Below are positions 21,914 to 32,159 of a DNA stretch of 64,000 nucleotides, one piece after another. The position numbers and the translations under genes were made by a program. Under the pieces are notes generated by a model. That model was not told the origin of the DNA. It made no database searches and was given only the letters and a program-made list of their open reading frames with translations. Position 1 is the stretch's first letter. Every line of letters begins with the position of its first letter. The stretch lies in contig KV918854.1 of the NCBI GenBank assembly GCA_002049455.2, positions 62,001 to 126,000 of the forward strand, read 5' to 3'. The DNA comes from Porphyra umbilicalis (lineage: Eukaryota > Rhodophyta > Bangiophyceae > Bangiales > Bangiaceae).

Positions 21914-22861
21914 ATGGGCTACCCCGTCCGCCCCGCATTGTCCGGGGATTCACCGAGTTCCCTTCGTCAGTTGCGACGAGAGAGAAAGCTCGGCGGGACA
22001 GCGCATGGTGGTATCGCTTGGTGGCAGCGGACAGGCTTACGCAGGACAGGGAGAAGACAGCCGAAGGGGCAGCTGCGACCGAGCCGTACTCGGGGAAGGG
22101 GAAGGGCCCCGCCGGCAGCGGCTCTGCGAGTGGCTGAGCCGCGGCGGCGACGGAGCCCTTCAAGGGGGGAGTCTCGTGGAGTCACCGAACGTGCGGCATC
22201 CCCGTCAGTTGGCCGGAATACGGCGCGGACGAAGCCAGTCGTGGAGCAGGCCGAGCCCGTGTGCGCCTTCTGTCCGAAGGTCAACCGTACTGGCGGGACT
22301 CTGCCGTCGCCCCTGATCGGCCCATTCACGTTCCGGCATGGACAGAGCCTCTTTGTGCACCACATCTGCTCCATGTGGGCGCCCGAAGTCTACCACGACC
22401 CCGAGACGGACACCTTGCGCAACGTGGTCGCAGCGTATCATTGCAGTCGGGGCTTGACGTGCTCGGTGTGTATCACCAACGGCGCGACGGTGGGCTACTA
22501 CGTGGCCGAGTGCCGGCAAGCGTGCCCCTACTGCTGTTTGTACGGCCACCCTCCTCCCTCAAAGTTGCACCCAGAGGACAACGGACCATGTGTCAGGCAC
22601 GAAGAGCACTACGCGGCCTTTTGCCTGGCGCACGCGGCAAGGGCAAACGACGAAGCGTACGTGCGGCGCATGACCGATGACGCGGCTTTGCCAACGCTTC
22701 TGTCGGAACGCGCGGCAGCGATGCATGCCGCACTGGAGGATGAGCCTACCCAGGGCATGGACTGCCCCAACTGTGCAGTGAATGGTGTCCGGCGCAACAA
22801 AACGGAGACTATCTTCCGTCGGTTGTGGGGAGTATCTTCCTTCGAGGTCGACACGACATGA
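21914..22861 (+). CDS. Extended-PHD-like zinc-finger protein
   Basis: Likely a chromatin-associated factor or a transposon-encoded relative. From the first in-frame ATG (21914) the product is 315 residues. The first 110 are basic and disordered. Residues about 116-243 match an extended PHD layout: CAFC, then a PF...G..FVHHICSMWAPEVYHD block, CSVCITNGATVGYY, CPYCCLYGH, CVRHEEH and FCLAHA. The HHxCxxWxPE and CxxCxxxGA features are typical of ePHD modules. The spacing near CPYCC is unusual, so a variant finger is possible. A last Cys pair (CPNC) lies near residue 291. The frame ends in TGA at 22859-22861 but coding-like sequence continues downstream. Its natural partner, such as a methyltransferase or bromodomain, is not seen. 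Confidence 0.7.
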   Translation: MGYPVRPALSGDSPSSLRQLRRERKLGGTAHGGIAWWQRTGLRRTGRRQPKGQLRPSRTRGRGRAPPAAALRVAEPRRRRSPSRGESRGVTERAASPSVGRNTARTKPVVEQAEPVCAFCPKVNRTGGTLPSPLIGPFTFRHGQSLFVHHICSMWAPEVYHDPETDTLRNVVAAYHCSRGLTCSVCITNGATVGYYVAECRQACPYCCLYGHPPPSKLHPEDNGPCVRHEEHYAAFCLAHAARANDEAYVRRMTDDAALPTLLSERAAAMHAALEDEPTQGMDCPNCAVNGVRRNKTETIFRRLWGVSSFEVDTT

Positions 22862-23557
22862 GTTACCGTCGCTGAGCACCCTTACCGACGGGTCGTTCGC
22901 AGCGGCAAGCGAGTTGCGACCCGAGATTATCCTCGACAAGTCCCTCGGTGCGCTGTTCCGGTCGCGCTGCGCGCAGGATGGGCGGGCGCAGGAGGGGCGG
23001 GCGCTGCACGTGGCGGTGCCGCTGGTATCCAGACGTCGCTGGCGAATGTCGGTGAGGCGATGGCGCCCGACGACGGGACTGCCAGTGCCGAGGCAGCCCT
23101 CAGTGCAGCAGATGCAGCCGGTGAGCTAACGGACGGGGGGCGGCAGCGGGGAGAAGCCGAGGTCGCGGCTCCTCGTCTATCCCCCGTTTACCTCGTACGA
23201 AACGTCAGACGAGTACAGGGCGTCGGACGAGGTGCCTTCCGGAGGTCTCTTGCTGCAGTACCTGGTTACTTTTTCCGCACGACTGTGGTCACCCGTCGGC
23301 TGTTTTTACCGGTGGGCATGGGCGGTGCCGAGTCGCGGAGGCCGCTCGGTCTTGGGGTACGGCCTACTAATGGCGGTGGCAGCGTGGGGTCGGCCGGTCG
23401 CGTTGGTCGAACAGCCGCCAGTGGCGGTACCGGCGAGGGGTCAGCCGGCAACGGTGGGGAGTCGGTGAGCCGCTCTTTTGTTGGGTGGCCGCCACCGCGG
23501 CCGCTGCCAAGTCCCAAAGCCGACGAGGAAGCATCTGGGAATGACAAGCAGGAATAG
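22862..23557 (+). pseudogene. Probable lost C-terminus of the PHD-like protein
   Basis: The frame of the gene above stays open after its TGA all the way to 23557, ending in a hydrophilic SPKADEEASGNDKQE. In a neighbouring frame, 22845-23030 reads as better protein (LSTLTDGSFAAASELRPEII, then LGALFRSRCAQ). From about 23030 the original frame is again better (SLANVGEAM, then ASAEAALSAADAAGELTD). Two compensating indels about 170 bp apart, or a short misread stretch, would explain this. An intron is not excluded, but I see no convincing GT/AG pair. Confidence 0.4.
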
Positions 23558-23649
23558 ACAGTTTCTTTTTGTCACAAGCGACAAAAAGCGCCCACGTGCG
23601 CGCCCCACCTCCACCGCCCACGTCGCCTCCACACCAGCCAGCAGTTCTG

Positions 23650-23935
23650 CCGCCTGCTCGGACGCTGCGTGACTAGGACCCCACTCTCCACCACCTCCCG
23701 TGCTCCCCGCTTTCGGCGGCACACCCCATCATGACGCAAACCCCGGCGCACCGATCGACCCAGGTCGGCATTCGCCTCCTTCCTCAGCCCTGCCGCCGTC
23801 TGGGACGGTGCGTGGGTAGGACCCCACTTTCCACCACCTCCCGTGATCCCCGCTCCCCGCGACACACACCATCATGACGCAAACCCCTGCGCACCGACCG
23901 CCCCAGGCCGGCATTTGCCTCCTCTCCGTTCATCA
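23650..23935. repeat. Tandem duplication, 143-bp unit, two copies
   Basis: Two adjacent copies share GGACCCCAC, TCCACCACCTCCCGTG, CATCATGACGCAAACCCC and GGCATTYGCCTCCT in the same order, offset by 143 bp. 143 is not a multiple of three. The copies have diverged by substitutions and small gaps. Confidence 0.7.
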
Positions 23936-23992
23936 CTGTCGCGGCCGGCCGCCGCGCGCACCGCCACGAGCGCGCGTGCGTCCGGCGCACTG

Positions 23993-24490
23993 ATGCCCCG
24001 CGCCCTATCGCCAATGGCCGACGTGGAAGCGGAGGCGAGGGCGTTGCTCTTGGCGGCCGGCGACGACGCGGCGGCGGCGACGCTGCTCGGCGAGGGCAGC
24101 ACCAGGAAGAGGCATGGCGGCGGCGGCGGCGGCGGCGGCGAAGGTGGTGGCGGTGGCGGTGGTGGTGACGACGGTGGCGGCAGCAGCGACGGTGTGGCGG
24201 CGGCGGCGGCGCGACCGCCACCCGCACGCGGGAGGCCGTGGCACCTTTGGGGACCCCCCGTCGACGCCGCAGACGGTAGAGCCCTTGTTGCGGAGGCCAT
24301 CCTGCCCGCGGCTGCTCTATCCGTCACACCTCCTGCCACAAACGCGGTTGGCACCATCATTGTGCCATTGCAACGTACACTGCGCCGCCGCCGCCGACGT
24401 CGGCGCTGCAGCCGACGCCGCCGCCGCCGCCGATGCCACCGCCGCAGCCGCTGCCGCCGCCGCAGCCGCCGCCACCGCCGCCGCCGCTGA
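23993..24490 (+). CDS. Hypothetical protein with Gly and Arg tracts
   Basis: From the ATG at 23993 the product is 165 residues. A second ATG lies eight codons on, before ADVEAEARALLLAAGDDAAA, a plausible amphipathic helix. A glycine tract follows (residues 40-60), then an Ala/Pro-rich middle and an almost pure Arg/Cys/Ser tail encoded by CGC/CGA triplets. The last third is probably microsatellite read-through, so the true C-terminus is doubtful. No family is recognised. Confidence 0.3.
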   Translation: MPRALSPMADVEAEARALLLAAGDDAAAATLLGEGSTRKRHGGGGGGGGEGGGGGGGGDDGGGSSDGVAAAAARPPPARGRPWHLWGPPVDAADGRALVAEAILPAAALSVTPPATNAVGTIIVPLQRTLRRRRRRRRCSRRRRRRRCHRRSRCRRRSRRHRRRR

Positions 24491-25677
24491 TGGGCTCAAA
24501 AGCCTCTCCCAAAGACCTCGTCTGCGCCACGCAGGGCGGGCTGCGCTGGACTCGTAGCAGCGGCGCTGCAACGCCGCCTCCGACGCCTTGCCGGTGGCAA
24601 TTTGTGTGGAGGAAGCGGTGCAGAAGACGCCAGAGCGGGACAACCTGTCAGCGTGGAACACAAAACGGTGTGGGGAGCAGCCAGCGCCTTGGTAGGGGGT
24701 GAGGGGAAGCCGCGGGAAAGAGATGGGGGGGAAGGCACGAATGCGCTGCGGGGCGCGCGCAGGGGAGGGCGGGAAAGTAGTGGGGGGAGGTTGTAGCCGA
24801 GCCGCGTGCTGCGCAGTGGGAGCAAACGATGAGCTCCCTGGAAACGAACAGGACGGACGGGAACGCCACTTTCCGTCAAGGCCGACCAGGCCACGATGAC
24901 AGTGATGATGTGGCCAATTGGACTCCGTCGTTCACGAGAGATGTCGAACAACCGTCATCTTCGCAAAAAAAAAGGAAGCCCCCAGGGCGATCAATTCATT
25001 TCCACGACAGAGGGTGGGACTTCGGACGAGAGTCTTCACTTTTGCATTTGCACCGGAAGAGTCACTATCGACAGCCATCTCCCTGGGCGCGTCTGGGAGG
25101 CCTTGTGGAACGTTGGCACCCTTCAGCTTCAATATACGACACTGAACGCACTTTCAGCAGCCCAGAGAGCTCTGAACCATGGCAGCTCCAACCTTTCGTC
25201 AAACTGTGAGCAAAATGCATGCGAGTTGGCGGATCCCTGGCCGATCTTCACCGGCAAGCACCCTCCAGAGACGGTCCAGTCTCGGGACGGCGAAGAAAGG
25301 ACACCGTCCCGCGACCACCCAATGGGTCCATCGGAGTGGTGTCGCCTTCCTCGGTGTCCGGCGCCAGGCACTGGCGAGTATTGGTCATTCTCGTCGCTGT
25401 CGCCCTTTCGTCGTCATTCTCCCAACCGCCATCGCAGCGCACCCCTCCCAACATCTCATCTCATCGGCGAGAACCCGTGTCGTGTTTCTGGTACGAGAGC
25501 AGTTGTGGCTCCTTTCTGGCGAGAGAGCATTTGTCACATTGGACAGACGCCGTACGGTACGACTCGTGTTATGAGCAGTGTTCTGACCCACTCGCTCTAT
25601 CGAAATGTTCCTCGACATGGCCCAACGCTTTCAAATGCATGTCATCTGCTGACCTTCACACAGGGGCACTAAGAGTC
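24491..25677. other. Region without a supportable gene
   Basis: Composition falls to average after about 24820. Overlapping frames (for example plus 24896-25672) give no motif, and several registers are open together. The segment leads into the disrupted Cys/His gene at 25678, so part may be its promoter. Confidence 0.4.
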
Positions 25678-26813
25678 ATGCTGTGCGTCCTGTGCAGGGG
25701 TTGTCAGGATATGCATTTTGAGGCGAAATAGGATACGGATACACGCCGATGCGGTGTATCTGATTACGGATAAATCGCTTAACTATAATCCGGATGCGCA
25801 TATCTGCCTCCGAAACCGGATTATTCCGTAGATTATATCCGTATCTGAGTACGATTATCGTATCCGATTATATTCCTACAAGTCCGTCCGGCCGCACAAT
25901 TATGGCCAGGAAAAGACGCCATTCAGGCACTTGTTGAGTGCTAAATGGACGTTAAGTACGACTTGATATTCACATTTGATGTGTGCGCCCCAACGGGCAC
26001 GGTCCAGGCAGTTCCCCGCCGTTTTTGTAAACGGTCGTCAGATAGACCGTTCTGAAACTCGTGTCACACTTTGCTGATATCGCAAGCGGGCCGAGTCGCG
26101 TGCTTGTACGGGTTCTTCCGGGTCGGGCGGGATAGCCACTTGTCGCTGCAACATGCTTGCACATGAATCTCCCGATGATCGGACTGGGAAAAGAGAGGTG
26201 GACCGCGTTGTACCGCAATTCTGTCGGCCCAAGAAGTTTAATAATCTTATATATCCCTGTATCCTGCCTCTCATATCTTGAATACGGATCTGATATAATC
26301 TTGCAATTTTTGTCGGACAGGATAGATATATCCTCTTCTCTTTTTCTCATAATACATTTAGAATATGCGTCCCCGGCGCGTATCCGAAGTGGATACGGAT
26401 AAAATGCATGGATAGATTCCTCAGGGATATATCCATGACAACCCCTGGTCCTGTGCAGGTTCCAGAGCGCCGCCTGGGAACGTGGCCACAGTGCTCGTTC
26501 CTGCCCGTTGCGAGAGCTGGAGTGCCGCCACACGCTCTCCGAGGACAGCCCCTTTGTTCTCCCCGGGCGCTGCCTCAATGAGCAGTGCGGTCATCTCCAG
26601 CCCTGCTCCGTGTGCGGTCTGATTGGCCATTCGCGTTTCACCGTCAAGTTGGACACCGCGCGATGGGAGCTTTCAGCTGGCGGGCGGGCCATCCACCGCC
26701 TGCACTCCCCCAGGGCGCTCACTCGTCAGGAGTTTGTGTGCCAGTTGGCGAGCGAGCGTCAAGTTCAGATACTCGTCGCGTCTCCCCATGCATTGGCTCT
26801 GGCTCAGACGTGA
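25678..26813 (+). pseudogene. Cys/His-cluster gene split by a hAT-like insertion
   Basis: The first codons (ATG at 25678, reading MLCVLC) match the start of the Cys/His protein at 17760. After codon 6 an inserted element begins; beyond it the frame resumes at 26456 and runs to TGA at 26811-26813. The resumed part has HSARSCPLRELECRHTL, then PGRC, C-x-H, CSVCGLIGH, RWELSAGG and FVCQLAS. This follows the order and spacing of the 17760 protein (NARTCPLRQTQCRRSL, CNTCGLFGH, RWRLNKKG, FVCALM). Removing the insertion and one target duplication restores a continuous frame of about 125 residues, shorter than the relative because its long C-terminal half is missing. No independent function is known. 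Confidence 0.75.
25695..26447. mobile_element. Non-autonomous hAT-like transposon, 753 bp
   Basis: Ends are CAGGGGTTGTCA at 25695 and its reverse complement finishing at 26447; similarity continues inward as GGATAT after one mismatch. The direct flanks are a perfect 8-bp duplication, GTCCTGTG, at 25687-25694 and 26448-26455. An 8-bp duplication and CAGGG-type termini are typical of the hAT superfamily. The interior has no transposase and is AT-rich. It carries many hairpin-forming variants of GGATACGGAT, TCCGTATC and GTATCC, for example around 25735-25765. It would need a transposase supplied from elsewhere. Confidence 0.85.
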
Positions 26814-27282
26814 CCTGTTTTCTCGACACTCAAGTTTTTGCGTCTTGCGGGAGGACGCGTGCTTCTCACTGTGTTGCGCGTTGTGATGGGACTGCACAGC
26901 AGTAAAGGCACAGGCGTAGCCTGAACTTCACGAAAGCTGCTCGGAGAGACCGAACCGCCGCAGCACGGTGGGCATCAAAACTCGCCTTAACAGTGACGGG
27001 CGAATAGGATGGCTCCGAGCGAATCAAGAGCAGTGAAGACAGAAACTGGTCAGGCGTTTTCTCCGCCTCGTCCGATGTTTCGATAACCGTTGATCCAGAA
27101 ACCATCGCAGGCTCTCTCCCCGCCAGCATTTGCTTGGTCTTGGACGCGTGGCTCCCCTGATTTCACCACCTCGTCTCATTCCTGCTCCACGCACTCTCCT
27201 CTCGCTTTGCACCATTCACCATCCACACTACAAACCCTTCTATCTGCTACTACTCGTAGCACTGGCCTTCGCCTCCTGCACA

Positions 27283-27838
27283 ATGTGTGCGAGTCGCTCC
27301 GGCTCCCGCAACGCTGGCAAGGCAGCCGAGACCCCGCACTCTCTTCCCGCGACGGCGGAACACGGCCGGCCGGCGCGGGCGACGGAGCAGGCTGCGCCTG
27401 CGCGCATCGGCCAGTTTGTTCGGCAGGCAGGCTCGCTAGGACTGCGTGTGCAGCGCATGACGATTGCGCCTGCACCCGTCCCGCACCGCGGTCGCACCCC
27501 CCAGGAGCCAGGGTCCACCCCCAACTTTATTGACGAGAGCAGCGCCGGTCCGTGCATTGTCTTGGTGGAGCAACCCACCGCGAGCACCGCCAGCTTCACC
27601 GGCCGGCCTTTTTAACGAGCCGGTGATGCCGCCCAGCGAATCGAAGGCGGAGACGCAGGTTCCTCGTCGGGCTCGTGAGGAGGACAACGGGCATCGCGGC
27701 CGTCTTGGCGATAGTGCCGGCCGCGGTACCGGCGGCGCTACTGCTACTGTGTCGGGTCCGAGAATGGCGGCTGCATCATCGGCTGGTGACGGCAAGGGAG
27801 GCGTGTCGGGTGCTGCGGGTACAAGCAGCAACGGCTAG
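27283..27838 (+). CDS. Hypothetical protein, one frame shift inside
   Basis: ATG 27283 opens a frame to TAA at 27613-27615 (110 residues, Ala/Arg/Pro-rich). The +1 frame continues at exactly that point to TAG at 27838, giving a hydrophilic tail with MPPSESKAETQ and a Gly/Ser-rich end. The junction is CCT TTT TAA C: skipping one T at the stop joins the two parts, with 74 further codons. This could be a single-base indel in the T-run, or a programmed +1 shift at a stop codon. The in-frame sequence before the ATG has a hydrophobic stretch (FYLLLLVALAFASC), but no upstream in-frame ATG. No family is recognised. Confidence 0.3.
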
Positions 27839-29640
27839 GGTGCCATCTTGTGGGACCGCTGCGCACGTTTTCGCTGCATCATTACGTGGGGGACTCGGGG
27901 GGTGCGTTTCTCAGAACGTGAGGGGGGCGTGGGTGCGTGTTGTGTCTTCGTGCTACTCTGTGCTTCGAAGTGATGTCTTTTTTCATACCATAGTACGCGT
28001 GCGGCGTCCCCGTGCTGCGCCCGCGCGACGGGCGGGCGTCACACGCCGCCCACGCGCAGCGCCGCCCGTCACGTGTCGGTCGCGCCCGTAGGCCTGACGC
28101 CGAACGGCGGCGCGCTCGGTCGAGGACGGGTGCGGGTGGGCGTTTGAGAGCCAAATCTTTGAGGCGCACCGTCGTCCGAGGGCCCTCGCCAGACCTCTAT
28201 GGTCATCGCAATGGGAACGCGACAACTTCCGCAACGTAGACACGATCCCCATGCGCGCGAGAAAAAGGAAGAAAAAGACCTGCAACCTGACTACCCTAGT
28301 CTTTGCGTAGCTCGCAGCATGTGCTCTCATCACCTCCCCCCCGCTTCGTCGAACCTCATATAACCCGGCTCTCCCTGTCACTCTCGGCCATTTGTACACC
28401 TCGCTTGACGCAACGTTGAGACGGACGAAGTGAGGGAGGTCGTCTCCGGCGGCGTGCTGCACGCCGTCGCTCGTCGCCTCGTGCCGCCGCCGTCGCCGGG
28501 CGGCGGCGGGCACTGTTGGGGGGGCGGCGCCGCGCCGCGCTGGGCGGCCGCCGCCACGACCCCCGCTCCGGGCCCCGCATGCCCCAACCAACCCAGACGG
28601 TGGGAGCGGCGGGTGGGCTGGCGGCGGGACCGCGGGTCGACGACCCGCATCCGGTGGGTCGATGCCCGACTGGCGACAACAGGTGGGGCAGGGCGGACAC
28701 TTTCCAGCGCGAGGGTTAGGGGAGGCGCAGAAAACCGGCGCAACGGCAAGGGGGGGGCGGTGGGCGTGGGGCGGAGGAACTGTGGGCCGCGTCTCACAGT
28801 CGACGCGCGGTCACTGTCACGCCACGTCTTTCCGCCGCGCAGTGCTCTCACGCTGGCGCTGGCTTGGCGCTCACCCGCCCCTCCAGCGTTGCCGCCGTAT
28901 CTGGCGCGGTCGTGGACCAAGTAGACGGCCGCCGCAGATTGCGGGACGACGACGATGATCTCGTGGCGGACAGCCGTGTTCTCAATCTACACATACGAGA
29001 AGCGACGGCTGTTTGGGACACAGAGAAAAGAGGAAAATATAGCGTGAGTTATATGTTTAGCCGGGCATGAGCACACAGGCTGCTTTTCACCGCTAAAAAG
29101 GGGACAATGTCATGGGACAGCGCTGCTGCAATGGCCACGACGTCGACCACTGCTTCATTTACCAAAGACAAGATCGTGGGAGACACGTGGCGATGCAGGA
29201 GATCAACGTACAAGAATAGACTACTGAAGCACAATGCGCGAAAGATGGTGATGGAAGCACACGTACAGGGTGAATGCGTCGGGAGACCATCCGAACAGGA
29301 GAGGACGATAACCCAAAGATGGGACGGCGTTGGAGCCGTCGCGTCCACACGGGGACGGCGACATACCGACCGGACAAGGACGGCCTCGTGACGAGCGGAC
29401 GAGTGCAGCAAACGACGCGGGCATGAGGACGGCGTCACGACGGGGGCTACCTGTGGCCTCCCGACCCACCGGCCAAGCACAGTGACAGGTGATCGCGAGG
29501 GCAGCAACCGGGACGACCGGCGCCAAAAGTGAGAGCGCGTGGACATGCAGCAAGGAGATGTTGCAGACGTTTCGGCAGCCAAGTCGTGAGATATGGGATC
29601 AGAATGATACTTTGGACCGAAAAGGCCCTGACGTCTCCAA
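27839..29640. other. Region without a supportable gene
   Basis: Overlapping frames on both strands at 28378-28924 are Gly/Arg/Pro-rich and lack motifs; I cannot say which, if either, is real. 28930-29640 is closer to average composition with short frames only. Confidence 0.4.
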
Positions 29641-29649
29641 CTGCTGTCT

Positions 29650-30780
29650 CGTGACGGCGGTGACGGCGGCGCCCGCAACGCCGACCGCCAGTGTGTGTCG
29701 GACACCGTGGCCTCCGCCTCTGCACTGGCGGCGATGAGGCAAAGGCGACGGCGGCGCCCGCGGCGTCCCTCGCTGCTCTTCCGCGGACACGGCGGCTACG
29801 GTATCGGTAATTGCGGCGGCAGTGAGGGCGCCCGCGACTTTGAGCGCTGCCCGGACGCCGGAAAGGCGGCCGCGGACACGGTGGCATCTGCCTAGGTAGC
29901 GGCGGCGGCGACGGCGGCGCCCGCGACGGCCGCCGTCGCTCTGCCGAGGACACGGCAGCCACGGCCTCTGTACTGACGGCGATGAGGCGGAGGCGACGGC
30001 GGCGCGCGAGACGTCCGCCGCCGCTCTGCCATGGACATGGCGGCTACGACCTCTGCAATTGGGGCGGTAAGGCGGCGGCGACGGTGGTGACGGCGGCGCG
30101 AGCGGCGTCGGCCGCCGCTTTGCCACGAAGACGGCGGCCACGGCCTCTGCAATGGCAGCGGTGAGGCGGCATGGACGGTGGTGACGGCGGCGCTGGCGGC
30201 GTCGGCCGCCGTTTCGCCACGAACACGGCGGCAAATGCCTCTGCACTACTGGTGGGGAGGCGGCGTCGACGGTGGTGACGGCGGCGCTCGCGGCGTCGGC
30301 CGCCCCTTTGCAGCAAAGACGGCGGCCACCGCCTCTGCGCTGGCGGCGGTGACGTGGCAGCGACGGCAGTGACGGCAGCTTCTGGCGCCGCTCGGCGTCG
30401 GTCACGGTGGCTACCGCCTCGGTTGTGGCGTCTGTGACGGCGGTGGCGACTGCAATGGCGACGGCGGCACCCGCGGTGTCCGCCTCAACTCAGCCACGGA
30501 AAATGGCGGGTACCTCTTGGGTAATGTCGGCAATGGCGGCAGCTGTGACAGCGGCGTTGACGGCAGCGCCCGCGACAGTGACCGCCGCTCGGCCGCGAAC
30601 ACAGCGGCCACCGCCTCGGTTGTGATAACTGTGTTGTGTTGGCGGTAAGGCGCCGATGACGTCGGCCCTCGCGGCAGCACAATCGCTCGGCCGCGAACAC
30701 GGCGGCCGTCGCCTCGGTACTGGTGGCGGTGGCGGCGGCCCCCGCGGCATCGACCCCCGCTTGGCAGCTGCGTCGGCGCC
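29650..30780. repeat. Degenerate minisatellite of roughly 90-120 bp units
   Basis: The blocks GACGGCGGCG, CGGCCGCCGCT, ACACGGCGGCC and GCCTCTGCACTGGCGGC recur in fixed order across the whole interval with variable spacing. The best preserved neighbours (about 30050-30350) are close to 95 bp apart. Frames open through it are stop-poor by composition. Confidence 0.65.
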
Positions 30781-31241
30781 TCAGCCGCCGGAACTGGCAA
30801 GCGTGCGCGTGGTATCGGTTGTCCCTGGCGGCGGCGCAAAGAATTCTGACGCCAAGCCTGTTACGGCCACTGCCCGGCGGCGTTGTTCGCGGGTAAAGCG
30901 GTTCGCGCCATCGAGGTTGGCCGCAGCTGAGCGGCGGGGGTCGAGGGAGAACTCCCGGGCTGCCGCCGAAGCTCGCAACGGTTTGAGGAGGATGAGGGGA
31001 AGGCAGTCGTCACACTGTGTGGCGCTAGGATTCACAACGAACACTGGTGGCTGGGGCTGGTAACCACAGTCCGCACCGGAACAATTGCCTCTGTGAACAA
31101 TAATGGAAACTACTTTGTCAAGCACACCAACGCCACATGCAAACACACCCACACGCCAGAGTAAAATACGCTGGCTACTAGCTCAAGACGTGCAGCCAGA
31201 AACAGAATAGACATAGCATCAACAAAGAAAGAACCACCAAC
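30781..31241. other. Region without a supportable gene
   Basis: A short transition from the minisatellite to AT-richer sequence; the frames are short and have no motif. The last part precedes the stop codon of the mariner remnant and may be its 3' flank. Confidence 0.4.
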
Positions 31242-31739
31242 TCACGCAGGAGCCACACCCGTCAGGAGCCGGCTGATCTCGTGCGACACGCGGGGGAACT
31301 GGCCGGCCACCTGGGGAAAGGTGAGCATGCCGACGGCGGCAGCCATCGGGTGAAAGGCCTTGTCCAAGTACTGCCCTTCCTCGAACACGAGCGACCTCAC
31401 GTGCTCCTTGAGATCGGCGAAGACGCCCTCGATCGGCTGCAAGTTTGGAGAGTGCGGGGGCAGCCGCACATAGTGGATGCCAATCGCTTGCATATGCTGA
31501 TCCCACCAGTGGTCGTGGATGCTCGCGTTCTCGTACAGCACTACGCAGGCGTCCGGCTGCATCTCCCACGGCAGCCCCGGGATGTCCGTGTTCATGAGCG
31601 CGTGAAGACATTGAAGGAACAAGCGCCAGTCGTCCGACGTCTGCGCATTGCCGACTATGACGGCCTGCGACCACAGCACGCCGTGCGTCAGCGTCACCTT
31701 CATCATCGTGCTCGTCCGCTTCATCGTCCGCCTGTCCCG
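31242..31739 (-). pseudogene. Tc1/mariner-type transposase, C-terminal half
   Basis: The reading frame shows the end of a DDE_3-type endonuclease: WSQAVIVGNAQ, VVLYENASIHD, then LPPHSPNLQPIEGVFADLK and a tail to the stop at 31242. In the family the IH motif is preceded by a catalytic Asp (DNA/DNAxxH) and the last motif is NPIE. Here the Asp is Glu (YENASIH) and NPIE is QPIE, so activity is doubtful. The N-terminal half is missing: sequence identity to a transposase stops at 31739, exactly where the LTR of the copia element begins. The missing half is not found beyond the other LTR, so it was deleted or lies outside. Confidence 0.75.
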
Positions 31740-31990
31740 TGTTGAAACGCAGTGGACATAGGGGTTGTGGGACCACGGTGAAGTGTTTGAGTGGCTCAAG
31801 CTTGTGTGTGTGTGTGCGAACGTGCTTTGTTGGTTGTCCCAAGGTTCGCCCGCCTCTCCCAACCGAGAGCACCTTTCAAATAGTCCCCACCGGCCCAAGT
31901 GCTCCCCCCTCTCGCGCCCACACCGACGCCCACGCCCTCGCACCAAATCGGATCACTCACCAAATCAAAAGCCACTAGAGCAAAGCGAAG
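31740..31990 (-). repeat. 3' LTR of copia-1
   Basis: It starts TGTTGAAACGCAG and shares CACGGTGAAGTG, TTGAGTGGCT, TGCGAACGTGCTTTG and TTGGTTGTC with the right-hand copy, then diverges. The inner boundary is approximate. LTR pairs of an element are identical on insertion, so the visible divergence indicates age. Confidence 0.75.
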
Positions 31991-32159
31991 ATCAAATACA
32001 AAACATGCCAAGAGTAACGCCCCAAGATGACCCAACACGAATGTGTGCAACTTGACCACGTCTTGCAAATGTACCATGTGGGGTGTCATAAGGGTCACCG
32101 ACCATCATCCATCCGCGAACCGCCAGTGGGGTCGGCGACGACCATAACAGTCCAACACT

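Noticed and set aside
31740-31946. N-terminal extension of the mariner frame
   Set aside because: The frame is open there, but the sequence is the LTR of copia-1 and repeats at 36684; it is not transposase.
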